From Clostridia bacterium (lineage in GTDB: Bacteria; Bacillota; Clostridia; Oscillospirales; CAG-272): 48,071 bases of DNA. Every line of letters begins with the position of its first letter. Positions within the stretch are counted from its first letter, which is position 1. Under the pieces are notes generated by a model that saw only the letters and a program-made list of their open reading frames with translations, did not search any database and had not been told where the DNA came from. The stretch is taken from positions 1-48,071 of the forward strand of contig JAFYLR010000076.1 of assembly GCA_017550115.1 (NCBI GenBank). The letters run 5' to 3'. Positions 34,592 to 43,648 of this stretch are shown here, in pieces. Made by a program: the position numbers and the translations under genes.

Positions 34592-36100
34592 ATGAAAGAA
34601 AGAATCCTTTTAGGACGCGAAGCAAAAAAATGCGATGAATATACTATAAATACTCTCGGTGTTCCGCAGCGAAAGCTCATGGAAAATGCCGCAGAATCAC
34701 TTGCAAATGAGATAATAAAAGCAAAATACGACCTCTCTAAAACCATAGTCGTATGCGGTAGCGGAAACAACGGCGGAGACGGCTTTGCGGCAGCACGTTT
34801 TCTTGCGGAAAAGGCAAGAGTGCTGGGGCTGGACTTCGATATAAAAACGTATTTTGCAGGCGTTGATTCTGCTATGACCGATGCCTGTGCCGAGCAAAGA
34901 CAGCTCGCTACCTCTTGCGGCATTGAAGAAATGCCCGAATTTTGCACAGAAGGCGTAACTTTAATCATAGACGCTATTTTCGGAATAGGACTTTGCCGTA
35001 GTATCGACGGGAAATACAAAGAACTTATAAATAAGATAAACGCATCAGGTGCAACTGTTGTTTCTGCCGATATTCCCTCGGGAGTTTGTGCAGATACGGG
35101 AAAGATAATGGGAACTGCTGTGAAAGCGGATATGACAGTCTCCTTTGCCTCATTCAAAATAGGCATTTTTCTCTACCCCGGCTCAGAGCTTTGTGGAAAG
35201 GTCATAAAAACCGATATTGGTATAACAACGGAAGCTCTTGATGATCTTCAGCCTGTTTTCACTGCCCAAGAACTCCCTCCATTCCCTCTCCCGAAGCGTT
35301 TTCCGTCATCAAACAAGGGAATCTACGGCAAGATACTGATAGTAGGGGGAGCAAAAAATATGGCAGGTGCTGCATACCTTTCAGCTATCGCCGCTTACCG
35401 TTCGGGTGCGGGACTTGTACGGATATTCACAACAGAAGAAAACCGTATTATTCTGCAGACGCTTCTGCCTGAAGCGGTGCTTATAACTTACGACCAAGAA
35501 ATACCGCAAAATATACTTGAAAATGCAATATCAGATTCTGATGCTATTGTCGTCGGCCCCGGTCTTTCACAAAGTGAAATGGCGAAAGCTCAACTGACGT
35601 GTGTACTTGAAAACGCAAAATGCCCGCTCATTCTTGATGCGGACGCTCTGAACATTTTAGCATCAGATAAAAATTTGTGGAAAAACATACCCAAAAATGT
35701 GATCATAACTCCACACATGGGTGAGATGTCAAGACTGACGAAAAAGAGCATCGATGCTCTGAAGGAAAATCAGATAAACGAGTCTCTTTCCTTTGCCTCG
35801 CAAAATGGCGTTGTCTGCGTACTAAAGGACGCACGGACTGCCGTTTCTGACGGAAGACAGACATATCTCAATATAAAAGGAAACAGCGGTATGTCAAAAG
35901 GTGGAGCGGGCGACGTTCTGACAGGCGTCATAGCTGCGTTTGCGGCACAGGGAGTCGGTTGCTTTGAAGCGGCAAGTCTGGGCGTTTATATCCATTCACT
36001 TGCAGGTGATATTGCCGCAGAGCGTATGGGGGAATATTCACTGCTCGCTCATGATATTGCCGACAGCATCTCAGATGCAATAAAAGTATCAATTTCTTAA
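34592..36100 (+). CDS. nnr: Bifunctional NAD(P)HX epimerase/dehydratase
   Basis: A 502-aa metabolite-repair enzyme. The N-terminal YjeF_N epimerase domain (about 1-210, with GSGNNGGDGFAAARFL) converts R- to S-NAD(P)HX. The C-terminal ribokinase-like domain (about 225-498, with GPGLS and GMSKGGAGDVLTG) dehydrates it using ADP. The ATG at 34592 follows AAAGGAG; upstream in-frame ATGs have no site. Confidence 0.93.
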   Translation: MKERILLGREAKKCDEYTINTLGVPQRKLMENAAESLANEIIKAKYDLSKTIVVCGSGNNGGDGFAAARFLAEKARVLGLDFDIKTYFAGVDSAMTDACAEQRQLATSCGIEEMPEFCTEGVTLIIDAIFGIGLCRSIDGKYKELINKINASGATVVSADIPSGVCADTGKIMGTAVKADMTVSFASFKIGIFLYPGSELCGKVIKTDIGITTEALDDLQPVFTAQELPPFPLPKRFPSSNKGIYGKILIVGGAKNMAGAAYLSAIAAYRSGAGLVRIFTTEENRIILQTLLPEAVLITYDQEIPQNILENAISDSDAIVVGPGLSQSEMAKAQLTCVLENAKCPLILDADALNILASDKNLWKNIPKNVIITPHMGEMSRLTKKSIDALKENQINESLSFASQNGVVCVLKDARTAVSDGRQTYLNIKGNSGMSKGGAGDVLTGVIAAFAAQGVGCFEAASLGVYIHSLAGDIAAERMGEYSLLAHDIADSISDAIKVSIS

Positions 36101-36119
36101 ATAAATCAATTGTAAAATC

Positions 36120-36158
36120 AAGCAGCTGTTCACTTTCACCGGCAGCTGCTTTGTTTTA
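36120..36158 (+). terminator. Terminator after nnr
   Basis: AAGCAGCTG (36120-36128) pairs with CAGCTGCTT (36143-36151), then TGTTTT. The 36159-36271 remainder shows no clear promoter motif. Confidence 0.7.
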
Positions 36159-36271
36159 TTAAAAACCCTTATTTTGTCAAAAAAATTCCATCAGTCATCA
36201 CAAAGGTTTCACAATAAAGTGTTACCATAAAAAGCAGCCTAGTGCAAAAATAAACAGGAAAGGGGTTTTAT

Positions 36272-36943
36272 ATGCAATTTCGTCATGAATTAAAGCACGA
36301 GATAAATAATCTCGATATGATGATCTTGAGGCAAAGGCTTCGCGCAGTAATGAGGACGGACAGCCATGCCTTAAACGGACAATATGAAATACGAAGTTTA
36401 TATTTTGACAACCTTGACGATAAAGCCTTAAAAGAGAAAATTAACGGCGTAAATATAAGAGAAAAGTACAGGATTCGGCTCTACAACAACGACGTAAGTA
36501 TGATACGTCTCGAGAGAAAGTTCAAGTGCGGCAATCTCAGCCATAAAGATTCATCTGTTTTAACGCAGGAACAGGCACAAGCGATAGCAAACGGTGATAT
36601 AGAGTGGATGACCCGCACGAATAATGAGGTAATGCTCGGATTCTATACTCGCATCAAAAACGAAGGTCTTGCACCAAAGGTGATCGTTGACTACACGCGA
36701 GAGCCGTTTATATTCGGTCCGGGAAACGTTCGAGTGACCTTGGATTATGACATTCGCACAAGTATTAGGTGTACGGATTTTCTGAATCCCGATTGTGTAA
36801 CCATTCCAATTAAGGATTCACCCTGCATTCTCGAAGTGAAATGGGACAACTATCTTCCCGACATAATTCGAGACGCAGTACAGCTTGACGGCAGAAGAAG
36901 CGGTGCATTTTCAAAATATGCCGCATGCCGTATGTACGATTAA
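36272..36943 (+). CDS. VTC-domain protein (polyphosphate polymerase-like)
   Basis: A 223-aa cytosolic protein of the CYTH/VTC tunnel family: basic entry strands (FRHELKHEI, YEIRSLYFDN, EKYRIRLY, IRLERKFK) and a closing ILEVKWDNYLPD, which fits the yeast Vtc4 catalytic domain. Bacterial members lie next to DUF4956 and CotH genes, as here, and may make or modify a polyphosphate-like product at the envelope; activity is not proven from sequence. Followed after 42 bp by the DUF4956 gene. Confidence 0.88.
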   Translation: MQFRHELKHEINNLDMMILRQRLRAVMRTDSHALNGQYEIRSLYFDNLDDKALKEKINGVNIREKYRIRLYNNDVSMIRLERKFKCGNLSHKDSSVLTQEQAQAIANGDIEWMTRTNNEVMLGFYTRIKNEGLAPKVIVDYTREPFIFGPGNVRVTLDYDIRTSIRCTDFLNPDCVTIPIKDSPCILEVKWDNYLPDIIRDAVQLDGRRSGAFSKYAACRMYD

Positions 36944-36985
36944 AAAATGCAAAATATAAAAAATGCAAAAGGAGCAACTCAAATT

Positions 36986-37657
36986 ATGAATTTTAACGAT
37001 ATTTTCAAATCAAGCTTTCTTGAAAACATTTCGGCTATCAGCGTACTCGATATGATTCTGACACTTATACTGTCATTCGGAATCGGTTTGTTTATTTTCC
37101 TCATCTATAAGAAGACTTATCAGGGCGTTATGTACTCTTCAAGCTTTGGCACAACACTTATCGCCCTTACTATGATAACATCTGCCGTTATCCTCGCCGT
37201 AACCTCGAACGTAGTTCTGTCGCTCGGTATGGTCGGTGCACTCTCTATTGTCCGTTTCCGTACCGCTATCAAAGACCCTCTCGATATTGCGTTTCTGTTT
37301 TGGTCTATCGGTGCAGGAATCATACTCGCTGCAGGCATGATACCGCTTGCTGTCATCAGCAGTGTAGTAATCGGTCTTATTCTGCTTTTCTTTGTCAACA
37401 GAAAATCTCACACTCATCCTTATATGATAGTATTGAATTGTGATAATCACGACGTCGAGCTCAAAGCTATGGACTTTATGAAGAACAACGTAACTCGCTG
37501 CACCGTCAAGAGCAAGTCCGCTGTAAAGGGTGCTATTGAAATAAACGTTGAAGTTCGTTTGAAGGAAGACAACACAGATTTTATCAACTATCTTAGCACA
37601 ATGCAGGGAGTGAACAGCGCAGTCATAGTTTCCTACAACGGCGATTACATGGGGTAA
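36986..37657 (+). CDS. DUF4956 membrane protein
   Basis: A 223-aa protein with four transmembrane helices (about 18-40, 47-67, 70-90, 105-135) and an 85-residue cytosolic ferredoxin-like C-terminal domain. The central SLGMVGALSIVRFRTAIKDP motif marks the family. It always travels with VTC and CotH genes, and is probably the membrane part of that complex. ATG at 36986 follows AAAGGAG. Confidence 0.88.
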   Translation: MNFNDIFKSSFLENISAISVLDMILTLILSFGIGLFIFLIYKKTYQGVMYSSSFGTTLIALTMITSAVILAVTSNVVLSLGMVGALSIVRFRTAIKDPLDIAFLFWSIGAGIILAAGMIPLAVISSVVIGLILLFFVNRKSHTHPYMIVLNCDNHDVELKAMDFMKNNVTRCTVKSKSAVKGAIEINVEVRLKEDNTDFINYLSTMQGVNSAVIVSYNGDYMG

Positions 37658-37661
37658 AATC

Positions 37662-39878
37662 ATGTCAGGCAGTAAACATTTTGAAAAAATAGCTTGGACT
37701 GTCACGGCACTGATGCTGATAATAACTATTCTGTTCATGAACGGTGCGGCACTCGGCATTGAAGTTATGGCCCACACTCTGGGGTACGAAAACCGACTGT
37801 TTGACAATACGAGAGTACACACTATTGATATTGTTATGAACGATTGGGACGAATTTATTGACAATGCCACAAGTGAGCAATATTATACGGCCAATCTTGT
37901 GATCGACGGCGAAGCATACAAAAACGTAGGTATTCGTGGCAAAGGAAACACTTCTTTGTCCTCGGTATCATCACTCGGCAGTCAGCGTTACAGCTTCAAG
38001 ATCGAATTTGATCAGTATGACAACGCTATGACATATCACGGACTCGATAAGCTAAGTCTCAATAATCTTATTCAGGACTCCACTATGATGAAGGATTATC
38101 TGACCTATACCATGATGAATGAGTTCGGTGCGGCAGCCCCCCTTTGCAGTTTCGTATATATCACCGTAAATGGTGAAGATTGGGGACTGTATCTCGCAGT
38201 AGAGGGAGTTGAAGATAGCTTCCTTGAACGCAATTACGGCTCGGACTACGGAGAACTATATAAGCCCGATAGTATGAGCTTTGGCGGCGGTCGCGGGAAC
38301 GGTAAAGACTTCAATATGGACGATTTTATGAACAGCAATAATTCGTCTGAAGAATCCGGCAAAACCTCCGGCGGTGTTGCTATGCCTAACGCAAACGGAT
38401 TTGATCCTTCTTCTATGTTTGGAGGAAATATACCCAATATGGAAGACTTCGACCTTTCACAAATGCCGGGTATGTCACAAGGAAGCTCCGAAAACGGAGA
38501 TAAATCTTCTTTCGGTGATTTTAACTTTGGTGGCATAGGTGGCTTCGGCATGGGTTCAAGTGACGTAAAATTGCAATATATCGATGATGAAGCAAACAGC
38601 TATTCAAATATTTGGAACAACGCAAAAACCGATATTACCTCAGCTGATCAAGCTCGTCTTATCAAATCCCTCAAAAAACTGTCAGAGGGCGAAGAAATTG
38701 AATCTGTAGTTGATATTGAACAGGTCATTCGTTACTTCGTCGTACACAACTATGTGTGCAACGGCGACAGCTATACCGGCTCTATGATCCACAACTATTA
38801 TCTCTATGAAGAAAACGGACAAATGGCAATGATCCCCTGGGACTACAATCTTGCCTTCGGCACCTTCCAGGGAGGTAACGGACAAAGCACCGTCAATATG
38901 CCTATTGATGCCCCCGTATCGGGCAGTGCGGGAGAGGATCGTCCTATGTGGAGCTGGATCCTATCTGATGAGAGCTACACCGAGCTGTACCATCAGTATT
39001 ATGAGGAATTCCTTAAAAACGTTGATATTCAGGGCATTATAGACAACGCATATAACCTAATAAAATCCTATGTTGAAAAGGATCCTACAGCGTTCTATAC
39101 CTATGAAGAATTTGAGGCGGGGGTTAAAGCGATGAAGCAGTTCTGTTCGTTGCGCTCCGAAAGCATTTCCATGCAGCTTTCAAACGGCGAGACCACAAGT
39201 AATATGAGCTATGTGGATGCTTCCGGCCTTACTCTGTCAGATATGGGATCGATAGGCGGCATGGGAGGCGGTATGCCTAATATGAGTGATAAAGGCAGCT
39301 TTGGAGACCGAGGTAAAGATAAAAGAGAAAACTATGAATCCAAATCAACTCCGCAAACCGACAATAACGCCTCGTCAGACCTTAATACGTCCGCTATTGG
39401 ATCAAATGTGATTTCTCTTAGCAGCATGATACCCGACGGATTCGATCCCTCTTCCATGTTCAGTGGAAATATGCCAAACATGGGCAATCTTCCGGAGGGC
39501 TTCGATCCTTCACAGATGCCGGGAGGCTTCGGAGGACAGATGCCGGACATGAGTCAATTACCCGAAGGCTTCGACCCCTCACAGATACCCGGAAACTTCG
39601 GCGGTGAGATACCCGATCAATCAACAACACTGCCCGAAAACTCCGATGAGATACCATCTTCCGAAGATCCGAATTCTTCCAATGGATCTGCAAATCCCGA
39701 TTCATCGAAAAACAACCGTCCTTCCGGGGGTAATATGCAAATGCCGGGGGGTAGTTTTGGTGCAAATATGAACGGAATGGGAAGTCCGGCTTCAAAAAAC
39801 ACTAATTTAGTGTGGCTTGCAGTATCTATGCTGATTCTCGGCACAGGACTTATTATTGCAAAATCATATAAATATTAA
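37662..39878 (+). CDS. CotH-kinase-family membrane protein with Gly/Met/Pro repeats
   Basis: A 738-aa protein anchored at both ends (helices at about 10-33 and 714-735). The CotH kinase-like domain has the GIRGKGNTS loop (90-98) and the metal/ATP motif IPWDYNLAFG (391-400). In spores CotH phosphorylates coat proteins; outside spores such domains are found on surface proteins. A 100-residue insert (203-302) and the C-terminal tail (525-710) are low-complexity and share a repeated GFDPS unit at 246, 593, 613 and 636. It starts 5 bp after DUF4956. It could act on an extracellular target made or used by the VTC/DUF4956 pair. Confidence 0.87.
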   Translation: MSGSKHFEKIAWTVTALMLIITILFMNGAALGIEVMAHTLGYENRLFDNTRVHTIDIVMNDWDEFIDNATSEQYYTANLVIDGEAYKNVGIRGKGNTSLSSVSSLGSQRYSFKIEFDQYDNAMTYHGLDKLSLNNLIQDSTMMKDYLTYTMMNEFGAAAPLCSFVYITVNGEDWGLYLAVEGVEDSFLERNYGSDYGELYKPDSMSFGGGRGNGKDFNMDDFMNSNNSSEESGKTSGGVAMPNANGFDPSSMFGGNIPNMEDFDLSQMPGMSQGSSENGDKSSFGDFNFGGIGGFGMGSSDVKLQYIDDEANSYSNIWNNAKTDITSADQARLIKSLKKLSEGEEIESVVDIEQVIRYFVVHNYVCNGDSYTGSMIHNYYLYEENGQMAMIPWDYNLAFGTFQGGNGQSTVNMPIDAPVSGSAGEDRPMWSWILSDESYTELYHQYYEEFLKNVDIQGIIDNAYNLIKSYVEKDPTAFYTYEEFEAGVKAMKQFCSLRSESISMQLSNGETTSNMSYVDASGLTLSDMGSIGGMGGGMPNMSDKGSFGDRGKDKRENYESKSTPQTDNNASSDLNTSAIGSNVISLSSMIPDGFDPSSMFSGNMPNMGNLPEGFDPSQMPGGFGGQMPDMSQLPEGFDPSQIPGNFGGEIPDQSTTLPENSDEIPSSEDPNSSNGSANPDSSKNNRPSGGNMQMPGGSFGANMNGMGSPASKNTNLVWLAVSMLILGTGLIIAKSYKY

Positions 39879-39893
39879 ATTTATCTATAAAAC

Positions 39894-39936
39894 AACAGCC
39901 GCATAGCTTCAATTTGCTATGCGGCTGTTGTTTTTT
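39894..39936 (+). terminator. Terminator of the VTC-DUF4956-CotH operon
   Basis: AACAGCCGCATAGC (39894-39907) pairs perfectly with 39916-39929, then G and T6. Confidence 0.92.
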
Positions 39937-39957
39937 CAAATTTCTATGTTTTTTACT

Positions 39958-40707
39958 TTATATATCGTCGCTCAGCTTAATTCTTGCCTCTACGTTCACC
40001 TCGTTATCGGAAAGACGTCGAGTTCTTACGTAATAAACGCCGTCCTCTTCCGAGTAACGACCGTACTCGGCTCTTATGGTCTCATAAGCTGCTGCCTCGT
40101 GAAGATAGCTTATGGTAAGCTCGGAAATACGCTTACCTTTCAGTATATCAATAGGTAAAAATCCGCAAATGATATCGGGGTATTTTGCGTTGTTCATATG
40201 CCCGTTATAATCAATATCGGGATATGTGACCGTATGCTCTCCATTGCCTTGTTCAAGAACAATTTCACGGGGAATTCTCGTATGAAGTGGTGCACTCGGC
40301 TTTATAGGTGCTTCAGGTCCTATATCAACCGGCCAATCCTTTACAAGAGTCGGACGCATTGTCGTACGGTTCATAAGCACCCAGACAGAATACGCTTCGC
40401 ATACAACCTCATCGCCCCTCAATATCTGAAAACAACGGTTAAAACTAAAGCCTCGACTGTCATCGGTTGCCCACGTTGTAACTTCAAGCTCATCGTCGAA
40501 ATGTATAGCTTTTATTATGCTGACGCACATTCTCATAAGCCAAAAGCAACCGCCGTCACGCTCTATCATAACCTCGGGCGGACTTCCGACCTCGACCGTA
40601 TGTCCATGTGCCGTCTCCTGCAAATACATAAATAAGCGCGAGGGATAAAGAACTCCGTTTATATCGGTATCGTGATAAAGAACCTTATATTTGCGACTAA
40701 ATTTCAT
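39958..40707 (-). CDS. Acyl-ACP thioesterase
   Basis: A 249-aa double-hotdog thioesterase (FatA/FatB-like) that releases fatty acids from acyl carrier protein. The first hotdog has DTDINGVLYPSRLFMYLQETA and the second DIDYNGHMNNAKYPD, including the Asn-His pair expected in the active site. Complete length for the bacterial family. Common in Clostridia; possibly for membrane-lipid recycling or fatty-acid release. Single gene. Confidence 0.88.
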   Translation of the reverse strand: MKFSRKYKVLYHDTDINGVLYPSRLFMYLQETAHGHTVEVGSPPEVMIERDGGCFWLMRMCVSIIKAIHFDDELEVTTWATDDSRGFSFNRCFQILRGDEVVCEAYSVWVLMNRTTMRPTLVKDWPVDIGPEAPIKPSAPLHTRIPREIVLEQGNGEHTVTYPDIDYNGHMNNAKYPDIICGFLPIDILKGKRISELTISYLHEAAAYETIRAEYGRYSEEDGVYYVRTRRLSDNEVNVEARIKLSDDI

Positions 40708-40727
40708 CTATATGCCCCTTTTATCTT

Positions 40728-40757
40728 AAAACGGAGTGGCTTCCCACTCCGTTTTAG
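40728..40757. terminator. Terminator between fba and the thioesterase gene
   Basis: AAAACGGAGTGG (40728-40739) pairs with 40744-40755 around CTTC. It lies after the fba stop on minus. Confidence 0.85.
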
Positions 40758-40785
40758 TTTATAGTTTCAAGTGGTGACCGTCAGA

Positions 40786-41745
40786 TCAAAGAGTGTTTGA
40801 AGAACCAAGAACTGTCTTGATCTTGTGCTTAACCATCTTCTTAACCTCGTCACGAGCAACAGAGAGGTAACCTCTGGGGTCAAATACGGAAGGCTCGTTT
40901 ACAAATACACGGCGAATACCTGCCGTCATAGCAAGACGGATATCAGAGTCGATATTTATCTTACAAACAGCACTCTTTGCAGCTTCACGAAGCTGCTCTT
41001 CGGGAATGCCGATAGCATCAGGCATCTTTCCGCCAAGAGCGTTGATCTCAGCAACAAAGTCCTGAGGAACGCTGGAAGCACCGTGAAGAACGATCGGGAA
41101 CTCGGGAAGTCTCTTTTCTATCTCTGCAAGAATGTCGAAACGAAGCGGAGGGGGAACAAGGATTCCCTGCTCGTTTCTTGTGCACTGCTTGGGTGTGAAC
41201 TTATATGCACCGTGAGAAGTACCGATAGAAATTGCAAGAGAGTCAACGCCTGTGCGCGTAACGAAATCTTCAACTTCCTCGGGACGAGTGTAAGAGGACT
41301 GCTCTGCCACTACGTCATCTTCAACGCCAGCAAGAACACCAAGCTCACCTTCAACAACAACTCCGTGAGCGTGTGCATATTCAACGACCTTCTTTGTGAG
41401 AGCAACGTTATCCTCATAGCTGTGGTGAGAACCGTCGATCATAACAGATGTGAAACCACCGTCGATACAAGCCTTGCAGATCTCAAAATCTGCACCGTGG
41501 TCAAGGTGGAGAGCGAGATCAATGCCGCTATCCTTAACTGCAGCGTTTGCAAGAGCGAGAAGATACTCGTGCTTTGCGTACTTTCTTGCGCCTGCAGAAA
41601 CCTGAAGGATAACAGGGGACTGTTCTTCTTCAGCTGCCTCTGTTATAGCCTGAATGATCTCCATGTTGTTTATGTTGAATGCGCCTATAGCGTATCCGCC
41701 GGCATAAGCCTTTTTAAACATTTCCTTAGTTGTAACAAGTGCCAT
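40786..41745 (-). CDS. fba: Class II fructose-1,6-bisphosphate aldolase
   Basis: A 319-aa zinc aldolase of glycolysis/gluconeogenesis. Zinc and catalytic regions: LALHLDHGAD, MIDGSHHSYEDN, VEGELGVLAGVED and IGTSHGAYKF. The end VKKMVKHKIKTVLGSSNTL is complete. ATG at 41745 follows AAGGAG. Tagatose-bisphosphate aldolase is a close alternative, but the genome neighbours give no tagatose pathway. Confidence 0.93.
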   Translation of the reverse strand: MALVTTKEMFKKAYAGGYAIGAFNINNMEIIQAITEAAEEEQSPVILQVSAGARKYAKHEYLLALANAAVKDSGIDLALHLDHGADFEICKACIDGGFTSVMIDGSHHSYEDNVALTKKVVEYAHAHGVVVEGELGVLAGVEDDVVAEQSSYTRPEEVEDFVTRTGVDSLAISIGTSHGAYKFTPKQCTRNEQGILVPPPLRFDILAEIEKRLPEFPIVLHGASSVPQDFVAEINALGGKMPDAIGIPEEQLREAAKSAVCKINIDSDIRLAMTAGIRRVFVNEPSVFDPRGYLSVARDEVKKMVKHKIKTVLGSSNTL

Positions 41746-41867
41746 TTTTCTACTCCTTAAACTCAAAAAAATTCAGATGTTAATATTTTAACATGAAACT
41801 TTTCCAAAATCAAGGCTTTGAGAAAAATTTATGTTGATTTCCTCAAAATTTTATCTTTTTCCCTAAA

Positions 41868-42284
41868 TTATGCAATAACTGTATCCTCGGGCGGTGTATT
41901 TGTGACAATTCTCGAAGCAGTATCTGTCAACGCTCCGTCGCCACCCAGACCAAAGCTGACGGCAATGGCGTTATTTACAGCCGTCATCATCTCGTCATCA
42001 AGATGTCCCATTTTTTCGCCCAATCGCTTTTTATCTAAAGTTCTTACCTGCTCAAGCAGGATAACCGAATCCTTATTTAACCCCACCTTGTCCGCATAAA
42101 CGTCAATATGGGTGGGAAGACGTGTCTTTCCCATGCGGCTCGTTATCGCAGCCGCTATTACAGTCGGGCTATATCTGTTCCCGACGTCATTTTGAATTAT
42201 GAGGACCGGACGCATACCGCCCTGCTCTGATCCTACAACAGGGCTCAAATCCGCATAATAAATATCTCCGCGTTTTACGCTCAT
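41868..42284 (-). CDS. MazF/PemK-type mRNA endoribonuclease, no antitoxin seen
   Basis: A 138-aa toxin: the [19 protein letters not shown]...RPVLIIQND opening and ...PTHIDV... centre fit the MazF/EndoA fold, with the conserved Arg and Thr/Ser near the active site. About 25 residues longer than EndoA at the C-terminus. No MazE-like gene lies in the 280 bp upstream, which has no minus-strand frame worth calling. Either the antitoxin is remote or it acts as a growth regulator alone. The start follows GAGAGG. Confidence 0.87.
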   Translation of the reverse strand: MSVKRGDIYYADLSPVVGSEQGGMRPVLIIQNDVGNRYSPTVIAAAITSRMGKTRLPTHIDVYADKVGLNKDSVILLEQVRTLDKKRLGEKMGHLDDEMMTAVNNAIAVSFGLGGDGALTDTASRIVTNTPPEDTVIA

Positions 42285-42505
42285 TTTTTTGCCTCTCTTT
42301 CTGCATTTTCAAGTGCAGCTCACCAAATCGGCGGTTTTGCCTTACGCTATTATTTTTACCGTATCTTCATTTTCTTAGTCACTATGAAAACTTTTTATTT
42401 ATGGCATTTTTTGACGCAGGGGACAGAGATTGCCCCACTAACAGAATATTTCCTTTTTTGTCATAAGGTGACACATATTTCGACATCAATTTTGAGGTCC
42501 GCCTC

Positions 42506-42534
42506 TTGACCTTGCAGCAAAATACTGTTATAAT
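42506..42534 (+). promoter_or_regulatory. Promoter of the lipoprotein gene at 42568
   Basis: TTGACC (42506-42511) and TATAAT (42529-42534) with a 17-bp spacer, 33 bp before the start. Confidence 0.85.
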
Positions 42535-42567
42535 TATCATAAAGTTGATTTGATGGGAGGAATTAGT

Positions 42568-43269
42568 ATGAAACATTTGTTCAGAACGGTTGCATTTATC
42601 CTTTTGCTTTTGTTTGTCTTATCATATACCTCCTGCTCCCCTATAAAAAAACTTATCGGTGAAAATGAAGAGGATTATTCAGAGGAATGGGTCATCGGAA
42701 GCAAGCTTGAAGATGAAGCGGTGATCTCGGAGTTAAGTAATCTTATAGGTGCACTTACGATAAATTCGATAAAGCTCACCGAATTTTCAGACACAAAAAC
42801 GGCTCTCTCTCTTTTTGAAGATTCACTCCTCAATCACCTCCTCACGACCGGATACTCACGCTTCAGCGGAAACACAGAAACTCTGCAAAAAGCCGCGAAA
42901 GAATATCCAAATCTCAATATCACAGCGGCAATAAGCACAAGCGACTATGAAGGAGCTCTCTATAAATATTTCAATCACGGCGGCAACATAAGACACGAGG
43001 GCACGAGCCGATTTAAGTATCTTTCGAAGATAAAGGCATACACCCCGGCAGTTCAGGCTCAGGCGAACAACTTTGAGCTTGATATAGTTTCAATAGACGA
43101 AACCCAAAGCACTTATCGCATGACCTTTTACTGTACCGACGGAAAAGAGACATCTCCCGAATATCTGGCAATTTTTGTGAAACGCGAAAAAAACGGCTGT
43201 TACATCAAATCGCTTGAGCAGATCGCAAGCGAAAAAGTTAGCTACAACGTTCCCGAAGTTTTTTCATAA
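42568..43269 (+). CDS. Hypothetical lipoprotein
   Basis: A 233-aa exported lipoprotein: signal peptide with lipobox (SYTSC, Cys23). The mature part is acidic then mixed alpha/beta, ending in VFS; no family recognised, though the size and layout resemble NTF2-like periplasmic proteins. ATG at 42568 follows GGGAGG. It has its own consensus promoter and terminator, so it is monocistronic. Confidence 0.7.
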   Translation: MKHLFRTVAFILLLLFVLSYTSCSPIKKLIGENEEDYSEEWVIGSKLEDEAVISELSNLIGALTINSIKLTEFSDTKTALSLFEDSLLNHLLTTGYSRFSGNTETLQKAAKEYPNLNITAAISTSDYEGALYKYFNHGGNIRHEGTSRFKYLSKIKAYTPAVQAQANNFELDIVSIDETQSTYRMTFYCTDGKETSPEYLAIFVKREKNGCYIKSLEQIASEKVSYNVPEVFS

Positions 43270-43273
43270 AAAG

Positions 43274-43311
43274 AAAAAGGCTGTTACACAAAAGTGTGTA
43301 ACAGCCTTTTT
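43274..43311. terminator. Bidirectional terminator (lipoprotein / azlD)
   Basis: AAAAAGGCTGTTACAC (43274-43289) pairs with 43296-43311, A and T runs at the ends. Confidence 0.92.
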
Positions 43312-43327
43312 AGCTAAATGAGCTGCT

Positions 43328-43648
43328 TTATATAAATTTAATGATAAGCTCAAGTGCCAAAACGGCACCGCAAGCACTTGCGGCAACGGTTATCAGACTG
43401 CGTTCAAAATAAGCAGTAATGACCGCAACCAAAAATCCGACAGATGCAGATATAACGCTACCGGTCGAATAAAAGACGGCGGGAACTGTCATAACGCCGA
43501 GAACGGCATACGGAACGTAATAAAGAAACGACTTTATAAACCTATTCTCAAACTTTTTACGCACCAACACAAGCGGCAGCATACGAACAAGATATGTAAC
43601 CGATGCCATCACAAGCAAATAAGGAAGAAACTTCATAAAATCTATCAT
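43328..43648 (-). CDS. azlD: AzlD branched-chain amino acid export subunit
   Basis: A 106-aa protein with three to four membrane helices and the AzlD pattern TYLVRMLPLVLVRK...FIKSFLYYVPYAVLGVM. It forms a transporter with AzlC, whose gene overlaps it by 4 bp. Confidence 0.9.
   Translation of the reverse strand: MIDFMKFLPYLLVMASVTYLVRMLPLVLVRKKFENRFIKSFLYYVPYAVLGVMTVPAVFYSTGSVISASVGFLVAVITAYFERSLITVAASACGAVLALELIIKFI

Noticed and set aside
42382..42576. 64-codon minus-strand frame upstream of mazF, tested as an antitoxin
   Set aside because: No ribosome site, overlaps the divergent promoter, and shows no MazE/AbrB-like pattern.
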